Shown in pieces: positions 1 to 7,879 of a stretch of 38,048 bases of DNA (positions within the stretch are counted from its first letter, which is position 1; each line of letters starts with the position of its first letter). This DNA is from Lachnospiraceae bacterium (GTDB lineage: Bacteria; Bacillota; Clostridia; Lachnospirales; Lachnospiraceae). The notes beneath the pieces were generated by a model, which was not told where the DNA came from, did not search any database, and saw only the letters and a list, made by a program, of their open reading frames with translations. Location: positions 1 through 38,048 of the forward strand of contig JAJPXG010000027.1 in assembly GCA_021205565.1 (NCBI GenBank), written 5' to 3'. The position numbers and the translations under genes are program-made.

Positions 1-434
1 ACCAGCATTACCGGAATCGAGATTCCCAGAAGCAGGCCGGAAATAAAATCCATTACAATGCTTCCCCCATCACCGCCAACACAATAATGCAGGAAAAGAA
101 GGGCAATCCCCATCACGATCAGCAGAACGCCATTCTGGATATTCTTATCCTTTTCAAGCATCTGCGTTCTCTTAATGAGATCTAAAATCTGCGCTTCATC
201 ATACGTGCGCACACTGTTATCCGTCGCGTTCTCCCCATCTATCAGTTCCGCAACCGTAATCCCCAGTTCACTGCAGAGCGGTTCAATCACGCTGTAATCC
301 GGCATACACTTTCCCGTCTCCCATTTGGAAACCGTTTTGTTCGACACACCCAGCCGCTCCGCCAGCTTCGCCTGTGTCATATTCTTCTCTTTCCTTTTCT
401 GAGCAATATAGCTGCCAATCAATATCTGATCCAT
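1..434 (-). CDS. XRE-family transcriptional regulator, partial (runs off the window)
   Basis: The reading frame is open from the ATG at 434 to the window edge, so about 144 residues are visible and the C-terminus is missing. Residues 5-60 form a Cro/C1-type helix-turn-helix, with the segment MTQAKLAERLGVSNKTVSKW as the core. The HTH is followed by a linker and, from about residue 108, two hydrophobic stretches (GVLLIVMGIALLFL and a later one) that look like membrane segments. HTH-plus-membrane proteins of this build are common in Firmicutes, usually with unknown signals. The start is supported by an AGGAGG ribosome binding site just upstream (around 443-448). It probably regulates its own transcript or neighbouring membrane functions. 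The fold is clear; the target genes are not. Confidence 0.85.
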   Translation of the reverse strand, partial: MDQILIGSYIAQKRKEKNMTQAKLAERLGVSNKTVSKWETGKCMPDYSVIEPLCSELGITVAELIDGENATDNSVRTYDEAQILDLIKRTQMLEKDKNIQNGVLLIVMGIALLFLHYCVGGDGGSIVMDFISGLLLGISIPVML

Positions 435-528
435 AGCAAAACTCCTCCTGTTTTTTTGAGGAAATCTTATCTGCTTATCACTGGTTTTTCCACCCCTTAA
501 AAGGAGAATCCGGGTGGAATCGGACATT

Positions 529-1053
529 TTACCGGATCAGGCGGAGCAGCCGCGGACGGTTAAATCTCTGCACAATCACAAATACAAGATCCAGAAGACA
601 TGCCGCGAAGGATGTAATCAAAAAAACTGCTGCATCGCCTGCCCAGATAGAAAACACCAACGGCACAAAGCTGAAAACCATAATGATCTCATGCACCACT
701 TCCGCCTGACAGGATGCCTGTACGATCTCCTCCGTCTGGTGCCTTTTGAATGTAAAAGTTTCCGGACTAAACGTCGGAACCCGATCCTTCCACTTTTTCA
801 CCCTCAGCATCTTATACAGGCCTTTCTCGAAGCGTTTTTCACGAAACCACTTTCTCCTGTAGTTCATGTGGTTATGAAACCTGGCATTGACGATTCCTCC
901 GACTGCCAGCCGCATCCCAAAATGATAAAATACCGTGCCGAAGGTCACCATCATGGAATAAAATGCCGGAATACCGGTAACATCATATGTAATTTTAAAT
1001 ATGACTGCGCCCAGCAGAAATACTACAGTTGCAGTAATCATGTTTTTCTTCAT
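529..1053 (-). CDS. CrtO-like acyltransferase-family membrane protein
   Basis: 174-residue protein with hydrophobic segments at about residues 5-22, 28-48, 120-137 and 142-163. The central motif WFREKRFEKGLYKMLRVKKW followed by a conserved KD-VP stretch, and the C-terminal QRFNRPRLLRL, are typical of the family named after glycosyl-4,4'-diaponeurosporenoate acyltransferase (CrtO). In staphylococci CrtO attaches a fatty acid to the staphyloxanthin sugar. No carotenoid genes are nearby here, and Clostridia commonly carry a stand-alone homologue of unknown function, so the staphyloxanthin role should not be transferred. The start has a GAGG motif about 11 nt upstream. The family call is from memory of motif wording; the substrate is unknown. 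Confidence 0.7.
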   Translation of the reverse strand: MKKNMITATVVFLLGAVIFKITYDVTGIPAFYSMMVTFGTVFYHFGMRLAVGGIVNARFHNHMNYRRKWFREKRFEKGLYKMLRVKKWKDRVPTFSPETFTFKRHQTEEIVQASCQAEVVHEIIMVFSFVPLVFSIWAGDAAVFLITSFAACLLDLVFVIVQRFNRPRLLRLIR

Positions 1054-1113
1054 ATGCGGCTGTGCCTCATCAATTTCATTTTCAGTCTAGCCAATTCATC
1101 TATAAACTAGAAT

Positions 1114-1716
1114 TTATTCATCCGGCTGCTGTCCATCATGAGCTAACCACCGACATTCTCCCAACTCAAAATTCGAAAATTTAGCTTCAAACGAACCATC
1201 TTCTGCCGAACAGGCAAAGATTCCAAATTGAATTTTTCCACCGCCTTTGTGCATATGACAAATTCTCATCTGTTGATATTTTTTACCATCCTCCGAGCAT
1301 TCCATACAATAATCATCTTCTCTGCGACTAAAACGGTACCACATTGCCTTTACTTTCAAAGGAACCTCTGTTGTAGCCCAGTCTGAATATCCGTTATTTG
1401 TCACAACACTTCCAAGATGTTGAAACTTCTCATTCTCATATTCAACACAAGCCTTGAGCCAGTTTTCACTATCTAGATACATTACAATGCCACACTGATC
1501 AAAACGAGTTTTACTATTCTCGAATTCTGCTTTTACTGTGAAGCTAAAATATTTTTCTTCCGTTTCCATCTGAAATACTGGCGCATTATCATTACGGAAA
1601 TGATAATACGTTCTCTGCCACAAGTCAGTGTGAGGTTCTGTAATTATCTTCACGGTCGTGTCACCAACTACATATTCCTTTGGTTCTCTGATCCATCTGA
1701 AATTTTTTAAGTTCAT
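1114..1716 (-). CDS. DUF1349 domain protein (concanavalin A-like fold)
   Basis: About 200 residues covering essentially a whole DUF1349 domain, a jelly-roll, concanavalin A-like fold sometimes labelled 'regulation of enolase protein 1'. Visible family traits are the N-terminal WIREP, the DQCGIVMYLDSENWLKACVE block, the following VVTNNGYSDW, and the near-C-terminal FGIFACSAEDGSFEAKFSNF. No signal peptide is present, so it should be cytoplasmic. I chose the ATG at 1716 because a GAGGTG ribosome binding site lies 6 nt upstream; an in-frame GTG at 1725 overlaps that site and is less likely. The function is unknown; the fold suggests carbohydrate binding. It is the second gene of a loose minus-strand series with no visible operon partner. 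Confidence 0.8.
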   Translation of the reverse strand: MNLKNFRWIREPKEYVVGDTTVKIITEPHTDLWQRTYYHFRNDNAPVFQMETEEKYFSFTVKAEFENSKTRFDQCGIVMYLDSENWLKACVEYENEKFQHLGSVVTNNGYSDWATTEVPLKVKAMWYRFSRREDDYCMECSEDGKKYQQMRICHMHKGGGKIQFGIFACSAEDGSFEAKFSNFELGECRWLAHDGQQPDE

Positions 1717-1788
1717 TGCGTACACCTCTTTTTTCTCTCAGTTTCATTAACATATCCTTAAATTCCGATTTATCAATGCATGAAACAA

Positions 1789-2334
1789 TCACACCTGAAA
1801 TTTCTCCCATTGTACACGCTTAAGAATATTCGTATGCCCCACACGGATTTCATTCATGAGAGGCACTTCCACATCCTCTGTAGTGCGGTACCAGGTAAAG
1901 CCACATTTTTCCTGCACTCTTTTTGATTTTTCATTCCCGTCATAATAACCACACCAGATTACAGACATGGAAAGATCCTCAAATCCATGCCGGATTATTT
2001 CTCTTGCGGCTTCCGGCATATATCCATTTCCCCAAAACGGTCTGCCAAGCCAATATCCAAGTTCACATTCATCATCCCTGTCTGTCATATCGGTATGACC
2101 GTTCAGTTTCAGTTCAATGGCACCAATCGCCTTATTATCCTGTTTCAGGCAGACTGCATAACACTCTACTCCATTGAGCACATTTTCAATTATGCTTCTG
2201 CTTTCCTTGATATCATGGTGCGGTGGCCATCCAGCAATCGGCCCCACCTGCGGATCACTGGCATACTCATATAAACTCTCGGCATCTGATATATTCCATG
2301 GTCTTAAAGTCAGCCTTTCCGTTTCTAAAATCAT
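1789..2334 (-). CDS. GNAT-family N-acetyltransferase (RimJ/RimL-like)
   Basis: 181-residue protein with the N-terminal signature MILETERLTLRPWNISDAES of the RimJ/RimL branch of GNAT acetyltransferases, the central ELGYWLGRPFWGNGYMPEAA segment containing the acetyl-CoA pyrophosphate-binding loop (GxGYxxEA), and a C-terminal NEKSKRVQEKCGF typical of motif B. Members transfer acetyl from acetyl-CoA to an amine, either a protein N-terminus or a small molecule; the substrate cannot be told from sequence. AAAGGA about 6 nt upstream supports the ATG at 2334. It is the last apparently intact chromosomal gene before the left end of the proposed mobile element. Confidence 0.88.
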   Translation of the reverse strand: MILETERLTLRPWNISDAESLYEYASDPQVGPIAGWPPHHDIKESRSIIENVLNGVECYAVCLKQDNKAIGAIELKLNGHTDMTDRDDECELGYWLGRPFWGNGYMPEAAREIIRHGFEDLSMSVIWCGYYDGNEKSKRVQEKCGFTWYRTTEDVEVPLMNEIRVGHTNILKRVQWEKFQV

Positions 2335-2358
2335 CCGTATCCTTTCTCATACTCCAAT

Positions 2359-2475
2359 TTATTCGGTCTCAAATCCACAATTATAATTATCATTATCCAA
2401 TAACCATTGGATTTCTACATCAGTTAACCAATACTTGTCTTGCCTTTTGGGATGCCAATCCCTTCTACACACGTG
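2359..2475 (-). pseudogene. 3' remnant of a host gene at the left element boundary
   Basis: Directly after the recombinase tail (stop at 2478) an open frame continues for 38 codons to a TAA at 2359. It has no start codon but a protein-like composition: it includes RRDWHPKRQDKYWLTDVE and then EIQWLLDND. The composition is balanced and aromatic-rich, unlike random AT-rich sequence. I read it as the C-terminus of a gene whose 5' part was displaced when the element inserted or rearranged. I do not recognise the family. An alternative is chance, since only about 117 bp are involved. Confidence 0.35.
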
Positions 2476-2477
2476 AT

Positions 2478-2768
2478 TTATATCATTTTAAAGTATTTTA
2501 ACGCCTCCGTAATCGCCGTCTCTTTCTCCGGCGGACACTTTGGCTGTATGGAATCCTCGCTTTTCGGTTTGTTGTAGCACTCCCGCTCGATGATTCCATA
2601 CTTCTGCTTGACCTGCGCAATATAAAGATTGCTGACATTCAATCCGCTATGCTCTAAAACATACGCCTTAATCTCTTCATAGGTAGCCTTACTTTCCGCA
2701 GCAGTTAAATCCATCTCATCCATATGCAATTCCACTTCTATATGATGCTTTGAATGAAGTTTGGACAA
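2478..2768 (-). pseudogene. Detached C-terminal module of a serine recombinase or RlmD-type protein
   Basis: 96 residues that align along their length with the C-terminus of the recombinase at 4555-6444 (shared AAESKATYEEIKAY / AAEAKASYSQLKSY, LYIAQVKQKYGI / LYIAQTKRKYGI, YNKP, PKCP-KE, EALK-F). In that paralogue the module is fused; here it is in a different frame from the preceding recombinase and overlaps its last 31 bp. Reading the module frame upstream of its TTG gives VETVCLLSKL, a wording I associate with C-terminal tails of clostridial RlmD-type methyltransferases and recombinases, then a TGA. No good ribosome binding site is visible. It is probably a relic of a once-fused domain, though translation by reinitiation is possible. 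Confidence 0.6.
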
Positions 2769-4540
2769 TAAGCATACAGTTTCGACGGTATTTCATTCGG
2801 GCAACCTATTTCCATCACTTGAATGCCACCATTTCCTACATTATTGCCACCGTTTGAGCCTCCATCATTCGATCCACCGCCGCCTGGTCCGTTATCGTTA
2901 CCATCAGGACTATTATCATCATCTCCACCGTAGTAAACAGGAAATTTGAAATATATTTCTTTTAAAATGTTTCCGTTTTCCTGCTTCTCTGGGTACAGTT
3001 CAATTCGCTCTATGAAGTTTTGGAGAAATTCCTTTTTTTCCGCATCAGTCATTTTATAGTACATTTTATCAAAATGAGAAAGAATTAGGAATACCTCCTG
3101 CGAAGTTATATGTTCCGCATTCACAGCAGCAATTTTTCCATTGATATCGTCAATCTCTGATTCCAGATCGTTAATCTTGTCATAAAGATTATCCAGTCGA
3201 TCCTGCATATCCTGATATTTACGATTATAATGCTTATCTTTTACGTCCAAAGCATCCAGTTGCTGCATAAGTTTATTCTTTGCGCCGGAAACCTGTGCGA
3301 GCTGTCTCCTGTACTGCTCCCGTTCCTCCTCCATAGAGCTTACATCAACTTTCTCTCCCATTTTTTCTGTGACAAAATTTCTGAACCCTTCGTGATTTAC
3401 CATATCGAGAATCACGTTTTCCACGGCAAGATTTATTTCATCCTCATTGAGAGAATATTTGAAATTGCAAAAATGATCATCGTCAATCTTTTTCCTGTGC
3501 TTGCAGCGATAGAAAAAGGTATCAACAGTCTCGCCAGTTTTCTTTTTATGCTTTCTTGTGACCGTTCCGGCCATACCGACACCGCAAATAGGGCATTTAA
3601 GAATTCCTGAAAGTAAATGTTCATGATCCAAACTATAAGTTTTAGTCCACGCAACACCAGTTGATTTTCTTTTTTCTCTTACTTTAAACCATAGTTCATC
3701 ATCTATAATCGCATCGTGTTTCCCATCTACAACCATATAATCATCTGCTTTTACTCGCCGATACTGATCTCTGGTTCCCTTTACTTTCTCCATCACATTT
3801 TTGCCATAAGTGATTTTTCCAATATATACCGGATTATCCAGTATATTTTTGATTAACCCTCGTGTAAAATAATCTAATTCAGAGTCCCGATATTTGTCTT
3901 TCGTATAACCATGTTGATTCAGATAATTGGCAACTGCTTCAAATCCCATATTTTCATTTGCGAATTTATCATAAATAATTTTTACAATCTCTGCTTCATT
4001 CGGTTCAACCACAAGTTCGCTTGTTTTGGAATTGATCCTGTATCCATACGGAGCCTGTCCGCCATTCCATTTCCCTTCCCGCGCTTTTTGCTTCCTACCT
4101 TCCATCGTCTGAACAAGAATATTCTCTCTTTCAATTTCAGCCACAGCAGATAAAACAGTAATTGTCAGCTTACCAGAATCTTTTGCAGAATCTATACCAT
4201 CTTCCACACATATCAGATTTACTCCAAAGTCCTGAATATACTGTAATGAATTTAAAACATCAGCTGCATTACGTCCAAAACGTGAGAGTTTAAAGACCAA
4301 TACATAATCCACGTTGTCTCTACCATCAGCAATGTCCTGTAGCATCTGTGTAAATTCCGGACGGCCAGTTATGCTTTTTCCGGATTTGCCGGCATCACAA
4401 TATTCACGAATAATTTCAATTCCTTGAAACTCTGCGTATCTAGTCACTCTTTCCCGCTGTGCGTCCAAGCTATAACCTTCTACCTGCATGGCGGTTGATA
4501 CTCTCATGTAGATATAACATTTTAACTTTTTCTTCTCCAA
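2738..4540 (-). CDS. Large serine recombinase (site-specific integrase), copy 1
   Basis: 600-residue large serine recombinase. The N-terminal resolvase domain (about 7-155) has the catalytic-serine motif YMRVST and the KLSRFGRNAADVL segment; the Recombinase domain spans about 165-280; a zinc ribbon at about 312-360 (CPICG, then a later CKH and C) is followed by a coiled coil at about 400-470. Such enzymes integrate and excise mobile elements at attP/attB. The C-terminus is odd: instead of the tail domain seen in its neighbour it has a Gly/Asn/Asp-rich linker (about 550-575) and ends out of frame with the detached tail. The start is TTG at 4540, with GGAGGG 6-7 nt upstream. It lies 14 bp after the second recombinase, so the two are surely co-transcribed. 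Confidence 0.9.
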   Translation of the reverse strand: MEKKKLKCYIYMRVSTAMQVEGYSLDAQRERVTRYAEFQGIEIIREYCDAGKSGKSITGRPEFTQMLQDIADGRDNVDYVLVFKLSRFGRNAADVLNSLQYIQDFGVNLICVEDGIDSAKDSGKLTITVLSAVAEIERENILVQTMEGRKQKAREGKWNGGQAPYGYRINSKTSELVVEPNEAEIVKIIYDKFANENMGFEAVANYLNQHGYTKDKYRDSELDYFTRGLIKNILDNPVYIGKITYGKNVMEKVKGTRDQYRRVKADDYMVVDGKHDAIIDDELWFKVREKRKSTGVAWTKTYSLDHEHLLSGILKCPICGVGMAGTVTRKHKKKTGETVDTFFYRCKHRKKIDDDHFCNFKYSLNEDEINLAVENVILDMVNHEGFRNFVTEKMGEKVDVSSMEEEREQYRRQLAQVSGAKNKLMQQLDALDVKDKHYNRKYQDMQDRLDNLYDKINDLESEIDDINGKIAAVNAEHITSQEVFLILSHFDKMYYKMTDAEKKEFLQNFIERIELYPEKQENGNILKEIYFKFPVYYGGDDDNSPDGNDNGPGGGGSNDGGSNGGNNVGNGGIQVMEIGCPNEIPSKLYAYCPNFIQSII

Positions 4541-4554
4541 AATGTTCCCTCCCT

Positions 4555-6444
4555 CTATGCTATGATTTCTACACTTTCATCAAGCATACGAAAGTGTTTT
4601 AATGCTTCTACTATGATCTCTTCTTTGGCTTTCGGACATTTGGGAACTCTTGCATCAGGATTTCGAGGTTTATTATAATTTTCTCTCATGCCTATCCCAT
4701 ATTTCCTTTTTGTTTGTGCTATATAAAGCTGTGATACCTTTATACCGTACTTTTCAAAAATATATGATTTTAACTGCGAATATGAGGCTTTTGCTTCAGC
4801 CGCAGTTTTTTCAAGTTTCGAGCAGTCTAACACAAAACATATCTGATCATCCGGTGGTGCTTCAGAAGTATCGCGTTCCTCATAATACACCGGAATCTTA
4901 AATGAAATACTCTTCACAAGTCTGCCACCACTCTTTTCGGGATACACATCAATTTTATCAATAAATACTCGAAACATCTCCCGTTTTTCCTTGTCCGTCA
5001 TATGTCCATAAAGGTGCTTGACATTATCCAGCACTTCCAATGTTCTTTCCGTTGCCTCGATGTTTTTATTAACTGCTGCCAATTCCTTTGTCATTAGACT
5101 TAGCTCCGTCTCATAACCTTCAATTTGATCGTATACCGCTTCCAATTTGTCTTCGATAGACTGGTATTTTTCATCATAATCCTCAGCAAATACATCAAGA
5201 TTATCTAACGTTTCTCCCAGCTTCCATTTTTTCCGTTCCTCCTGTCGAAGCTGTTTTCGGATATTGCGCAAGGTTTCCTCAAGTTCTTCTGCGGATTTAC
5301 GATTATCAATTTTTCCTGCTACAGCCTCCCTATATTCAGGCGTTGCCGAAATATTGCAGAAAATTTCAAACACGGCATCATCCAGTTTTGCCTGGTTATA
5401 AGTCGTATTAAAGGAGCATGTTCTACCATTTGCTTTTCGATAATTCAGGCACCCATATGAATAGTAATCGCTATAATATCCCCCATTGTTTTTATTTATT
5501 TTGGAATTTCTCATGGAATACATACCTACACCACAACAAGGGCATTTAACTAATCCTGCAAGAATACTTACGTGGTCTCTTTCATTTGGCTGGCTCCGGC
5601 TTACACGCAATTTATTTCTTTTCTCACATATCTCGTTCCACTGTTCTTCTGATATGATAGCTTCATGAATGCCTTTAACACCCACCACGTCATTTGGGTT
5701 GATTTTCTTGCCTTTTACATTGGTTCTGCGTCCATAGATAATGCGTCCGCAGTAAACAGGATTGTCTAATATATTTGTCACAAAATCATAGGTAAAAGCC
5801 CGCTGTTCTCCTTTACTCATTCTCTTGAATCCATTATCATTGAGATACCTCACAACAGTTGTGGCTTTCATATCCTCCGATTGATAAAGGTCAAAAATCT
5901 TTTTTACAATTTCTGCTTCTTCCGGCTCTACAATTAGTTGTTTATTCATGTTTCGATAGCCATAAGGTGCGCTACCTCCTGGCCATCCGCCAGACATTAC
6001 TTTTTGAATTCTTCCAGACATAAATTGAACGTTAATATTGTCACGCTCAATCTCAGCCACTGCCGAGAGAATCGTCATCGTCAATCTGCCGCCTTGAGTA
6101 GAACTGTCAATCGCGTCTTCCACACATACGAGATCGACATCATAATCCATCAGTGTCTGCATTGATTTCAAGACATCCGCAGCATTTCTGCCAAATCGAG
6201 ATAACTTAAATACCAGAACAAACGACACTTGATCTTTCTGTTCTATAATATCACCCATCATCTGTTGAAACGCCGGTCTGCCCTTAATGCTATGCCCAGA
6301 TTTTCCGGCATCACAATACTCATTGGCTATTTCCAACTCTCTATAATCGGCATACTGTCTCAAACGCTCCTGCTGAGCATCTAAACTATACCCTTCAATT
6401 TGTGCCTCTGTAGATACTCTTGTATAGATATAACACTTTTTCAT
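4555..6444 (-). CDS. Large serine recombinase (site-specific integrase), copy 2
   Basis: 629-residue paralogue of the downstream recombinase. The catalytic serine is in YTRVST at the N-terminus, with KLSRFGRNAADVLKS in the resolvase domain, a Recombinase domain around 160-270, a zinc ribbon (CPCCG with later C residues) around 310-360, and a coiled coil around 380-470. The C-terminal tail (about 545-629; AAEAKASYSQLKSY, LYIAQTKRKYGI) is fused and in frame. It is the first gene of the recombinase operon, with its own probable promoter at 6496-6524. The two copies differ throughout, so this is an old duplication or two-component recombinase pair rather than a recent copy. Tandem serine recombinases often act together on one element. 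Confidence 0.92.
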   Translation of the reverse strand: MKKCYIYTRVSTEAQIEGYSLDAQQERLRQYADYRELEIANEYCDAGKSGHSIKGRPAFQQMMGDIIEQKDQVSFVLVFKLSRFGRNAADVLKSMQTLMDYDVDLVCVEDAIDSSTQGGRLTMTILSAVAEIERDNINVQFMSGRIQKVMSGGWPGGSAPYGYRNMNKQLIVEPEEAEIVKKIFDLYQSEDMKATTVVRYLNDNGFKRMSKGEQRAFTYDFVTNILDNPVYCGRIIYGRRTNVKGKKINPNDVVGVKGIHEAIISEEQWNEICEKRNKLRVSRSQPNERDHVSILAGLVKCPCCGVGMYSMRNSKINKNNGGYYSDYYSYGCLNYRKANGRTCSFNTTYNQAKLDDAVFEIFCNISATPEYREAVAGKIDNRKSAEELEETLRNIRKQLRQEERKKWKLGETLDNLDVFAEDYDEKYQSIEDKLEAVYDQIEGYETELSLMTKELAAVNKNIEATERTLEVLDNVKHLYGHMTDKEKREMFRVFIDKIDVYPEKSGGRLVKSISFKIPVYYEERDTSEAPPDDQICFVLDCSKLEKTAAEAKASYSQLKSYIFEKYGIKVSQLYIAQTKRKYGIGMRENYNKPRNPDARVPKCPKAKEEIIVEALKHFRMLDESVEIIA

Positions 6445-6495
6445 TATATCCCGCCTTTTTGGTTGCCCATTGTTTGTACGTTAATCTGTACTTAT

Positions 6496-6524
6496 ATAAT
6501 ACCATCTCAAACAGATATACGCAA
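6496..6524 (-). promoter_or_regulatory. Probable sigma-70-type promoter of the recombinase operon
   Basis: On the minus strand TTGCGT (6524-6519) is separated by exactly 17 bp from TATTAT (6501-6496), about 50 bp upstream of the ATG at 6444. Five of six -10 bases and four of six -35 bases fit consensus. The surrounding sequence is AT-rich. Confidence 0.5.
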
Positions 6525-6546
6525 GAGAAAAAGAGTATAACAGCAG

Positions 6547-6729
6547 TTAATTTTTTTCTTCACTAACGCTGACATTCATCTTCTCATTCTCTGCATTGAT
6601 TTCTTCCAAAACTTCTTTGCCATACTTCAATATCATTTTCGCCATGAACGATGCACACTTTTCCATATTGTATCGAATTACTCGTTCATCTTTCTCACAT
6701 GACTGATTATTCTTGTAGCTTTCATTCAT
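6547..6729 (-). CDS. Small hypothetical protein upstream of the recombinases
   Basis: 60-residue soluble protein, rich in Glu, Lys and Asn, with one predicted helical region (MEKCASFMAKMILKYGKEVL). No family was recognised. AAGGAGG lies 11 nt upstream of the ATG at 6729 and 8 nt upstream of an in-frame TTG at 6732, so either could be used. It sits between the sigma-like gene and the recombinases on the same strand, the position where small excisionase or recombination-directionality factors are often encoded. That role is a guess from location only: no winged helix or MerR-like HTH is evident. Confidence 0.6.
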   Translation of the reverse strand: MNESYKNNQSCEKDERVIRYNMEKCASFMAKMILKYGKEVLEEINAENEKMNVSVSEEKN

Positions 6730-6832
6730 CAAACAGTGTTCCTCCTTAATGACCTACTGCGTTTTCCTGATTTGTTCCACACTCAAATCAGTCATCACAG
6801 TTTTAATGGTGTCTTCGTAGAGGGGGATTTCT

Positions 6833-6869
6833 ATTACCCGTCCTCATATCTTTTATGGGGACGGGTAAT
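6833..6869. repeat. 11-bp perfect inverted repeat
   Basis: ATTACCCGTCC (6833-6843) is exactly inverted at 6859-6869 (GGACGGGTAAT) with a 15-nt loop. On the minus strand it lies between the sigma-like gene and the small gene at 6729, but it is not followed by a T-run in either direction, so it is more likely an operator or RNA hairpin than a simple terminator. It overlaps the shared 39-bp element. Confidence 0.6.
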
Positions 6870-6884
6870 CACGAATTTGTCCCC
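6846..6884 (-). promoter_or_regulatory. Shared 39-bp element, recombinase-side copy
   Basis: On the minus strand it reads GGGGACAAA, 11 variable bases, CCGTCCCC, then ATAA, one variable base, AGATAT. The same pattern with identical spacing occurs at 31242-31280 upstream of mobC. The GGGGAC and GTCCCC arms form an inverted repeat. It is most simply an operator for a factor acting on both ends of the element. Confidence 0.55.
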
Positions 6885-6892
6885 TGATCCGC

Positions 6893-7327
6893 TTAATTTT
6901 TTTCAAAAAATTTATTGCGAAGATTTGTCAGGAGGCGTTCCCTCCAACACTGCACTTTTTTCCGCGTAATTCCCAAACGCTCCGCCACTCGCTTTTCAGC
7001 ACCAGCTTCTTCCTCAAAATATATCTGAAGAAATTCCCGATCCTCCTCAGTGAGTTCTTCCAGCAATTCTTCAAGCCGTTCCAGATCCATTTTGTGAAGC
7101 ACTTCGTCTTCAACATCTACTGCCAAATCTGGAATCTCATAATCCGCATTTTCTCCCAGTTCTTCAATAACGTTGGACACTGAAAAATAAGAAATCCTGT
7201 TTCTTTCCATAGAATCATTCCTGCGTTTCAGTTTCTTCTGCTCTGCATCAAAAAAACGGCGAATCTCCGCCGTCTGTTCTTCACTCAGTCCTGCTTCCTT
7301 GCAGGCCATCTCATATTTATAAATCAT
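6893..7327 (-). CDS. Sigma-70 region 4-like HTH protein
   Basis: 144-residue acidic protein. The C-terminal third (about 88-142) reads like sigma region 4: a helical ELTEEDREFLQIYF segment, then a helix-turn-helix with RVAERLGITRKKVQCWRERL. No region 2 is visible, so it is not a complete sigma factor; such truncated sigma-like proteins are standard in conjugative and mobilizable elements of Firmicutes (compare the Orf7/Orf8 type in Tn916). GGAGGT lies just upstream of the ATG at 7327, and that ATG overlaps the stop of the preceding small frame (ATGA). It is likely a regulator of the recombinase or excision genes that follow on the same strand. Confidence 0.85.
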   Translation of the reverse strand: MIYKYEMACKEAGLSEEQTAEIRRFFDAEQKKLKRRNDSMERNRISYFSVSNVIEELGENADYEIPDLAVDVEDEVLHKMDLERLEELLEELTEEDREFLQIYFEEEAGAEKRVAERLGITRKKVQCWRERLLTNLRNKFFEKN

Positions 7328-7569
7328 AATAACCTCCGAATTGATTTGAATTGATCGTTGTCTGTTCGCGTCAATTCAGAGATCATGGATACCTGGCATA
7401 GTACCCTCGCCATCTTTTCAATCTGCCGTCCTCCTGTCCGGCGCACCTGCGCCAAATGTCTGAGCAGATGGCAACTCACACATTCCGGCATAAAAATAGC
7501 CCCGCACCCAAAGGCACGAGGCATATCGCAATTATTCAGTTTGTATGCTGCATCTCTCCCAGCATACAC
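7324..7569 (-). CDS. Possible small protein, low support
   Basis: 81-residue frame that ends in an ATGA overlap with the sigma-like gene, an arrangement typical of translational coupling. There is no good ribosome binding site at the ATG at 7569. Internal ATGs (MPRAFGC, MPECVSC) are also possible starts and are also weakly supported. It is Cys/Arg-rich with no recognised family. The opposite strand is also open here (7358-7582), so coding is uncertain. The only positive evidence is the ATGA overlap and the same strand as its neighbours. Confidence 0.3.
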   Translation of the reverse strand: MYAGRDAAYKLNNCDMPRAFGCGAIFMPECVSCHLLRHLAQVRRTGGRQIEKMARVLCQVSMISELTRTDNDQFKSIRRLL

Positions 7570-7587
7570 ATTCTACCATTGATGAAG

Positions 7588-7664
7588 TCGGACTTTCAGT
7601 AGGACAACCGTCGGAACTTTATCGGACTTTAGTCGGAACTTTGTCGGACTTTCATCGGACTGCC
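7588..7664. repeat. Seven tandem 11-bp direct repeats (TCGGA-CTTT type)
   Basis: Units begin at 7588, 7599, 7610, 7621, 7632, 7643 and 7654, exactly 11 bp apart. Consensus is GTCGGAACTTT/ATCGGACTTTA; the unit at 7599 is degenerate. The last unit overlaps the 3' end of the LexA-domain gene. Eleven bases is close to one helical turn and not a multiple of three, so this is a phased DNA-binding array and not a protein repeat. Confidence 0.75.
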
Positions 7665-7879
7665 GCCAGAACCACTATCGTTCTGGGTTTCGTCGGCTCA
7701 TAACTGAGCGCTCCGGCATCCGCCAGTTTCCGCAGTTGGAAATGAACCGACGAAGTGGATTTATATCCCAGCAGGGACTGTATCTCCCTGACCGTTGGAG
7801 AGAATCCATGCTCCGCGATAAAAGCGGAAATACATCCTATAATGCTTTTCTGTTTGTTACTTAACTCTTTAGTATTCAT
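7652..7879 (-). CDS. Stand-alone LexA-type DNA-binding domain
   Basis: 75 residues matching only the N-terminal winged-helix domain of LexA: a first helix with KQKSIIGCISAFIAEHGFSP, then TVREIQSLLGYKSTSSVHFQ as the recognition helix-turn-helix, then LRKLADAGAL leading into the wing. The S24 autoprotease half is absent, so it cannot self-cleave with RecA. It would bind as a dimer to an SOS-box-like site, or sense damage only through another protein such as the nearby ImmA-type protease. Its ATG lies inside the end of the upstream gene (11-bp overlap), so the two are translationally coupled. The 11-bp repeat array starts at its last codons. Confidence 0.85.
   Translation of the reverse strand: MNTKELSNKQKSIIGCISAFIAEHGFSPTVREIQSLLGYKSTSSVHFQLRKLADAGALSYEPTKPRTIVVLAAVR

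Noticed and set aside
435..528. An inverted repeat (CCACCC/GGGTGG) as a terminator of the CrtO-like gene.
   Set aside because: No T-run follows on the minus strand and the stem is short.
514..1110. A 198-codon open frame on the plus strand.
   Set aside because: It lies opposite the CrtO-like gene, has a Cys/His-rich shadow composition, and no ribosome binding site. Same for the plus-strand frames at 3230-3610, 9699-10187 and 24080-24472.
7588..7664. A CRISPR array or a coding repeat.
   Set aside because: Units are 11 bp with no spacers, and 11 is not a multiple of three.
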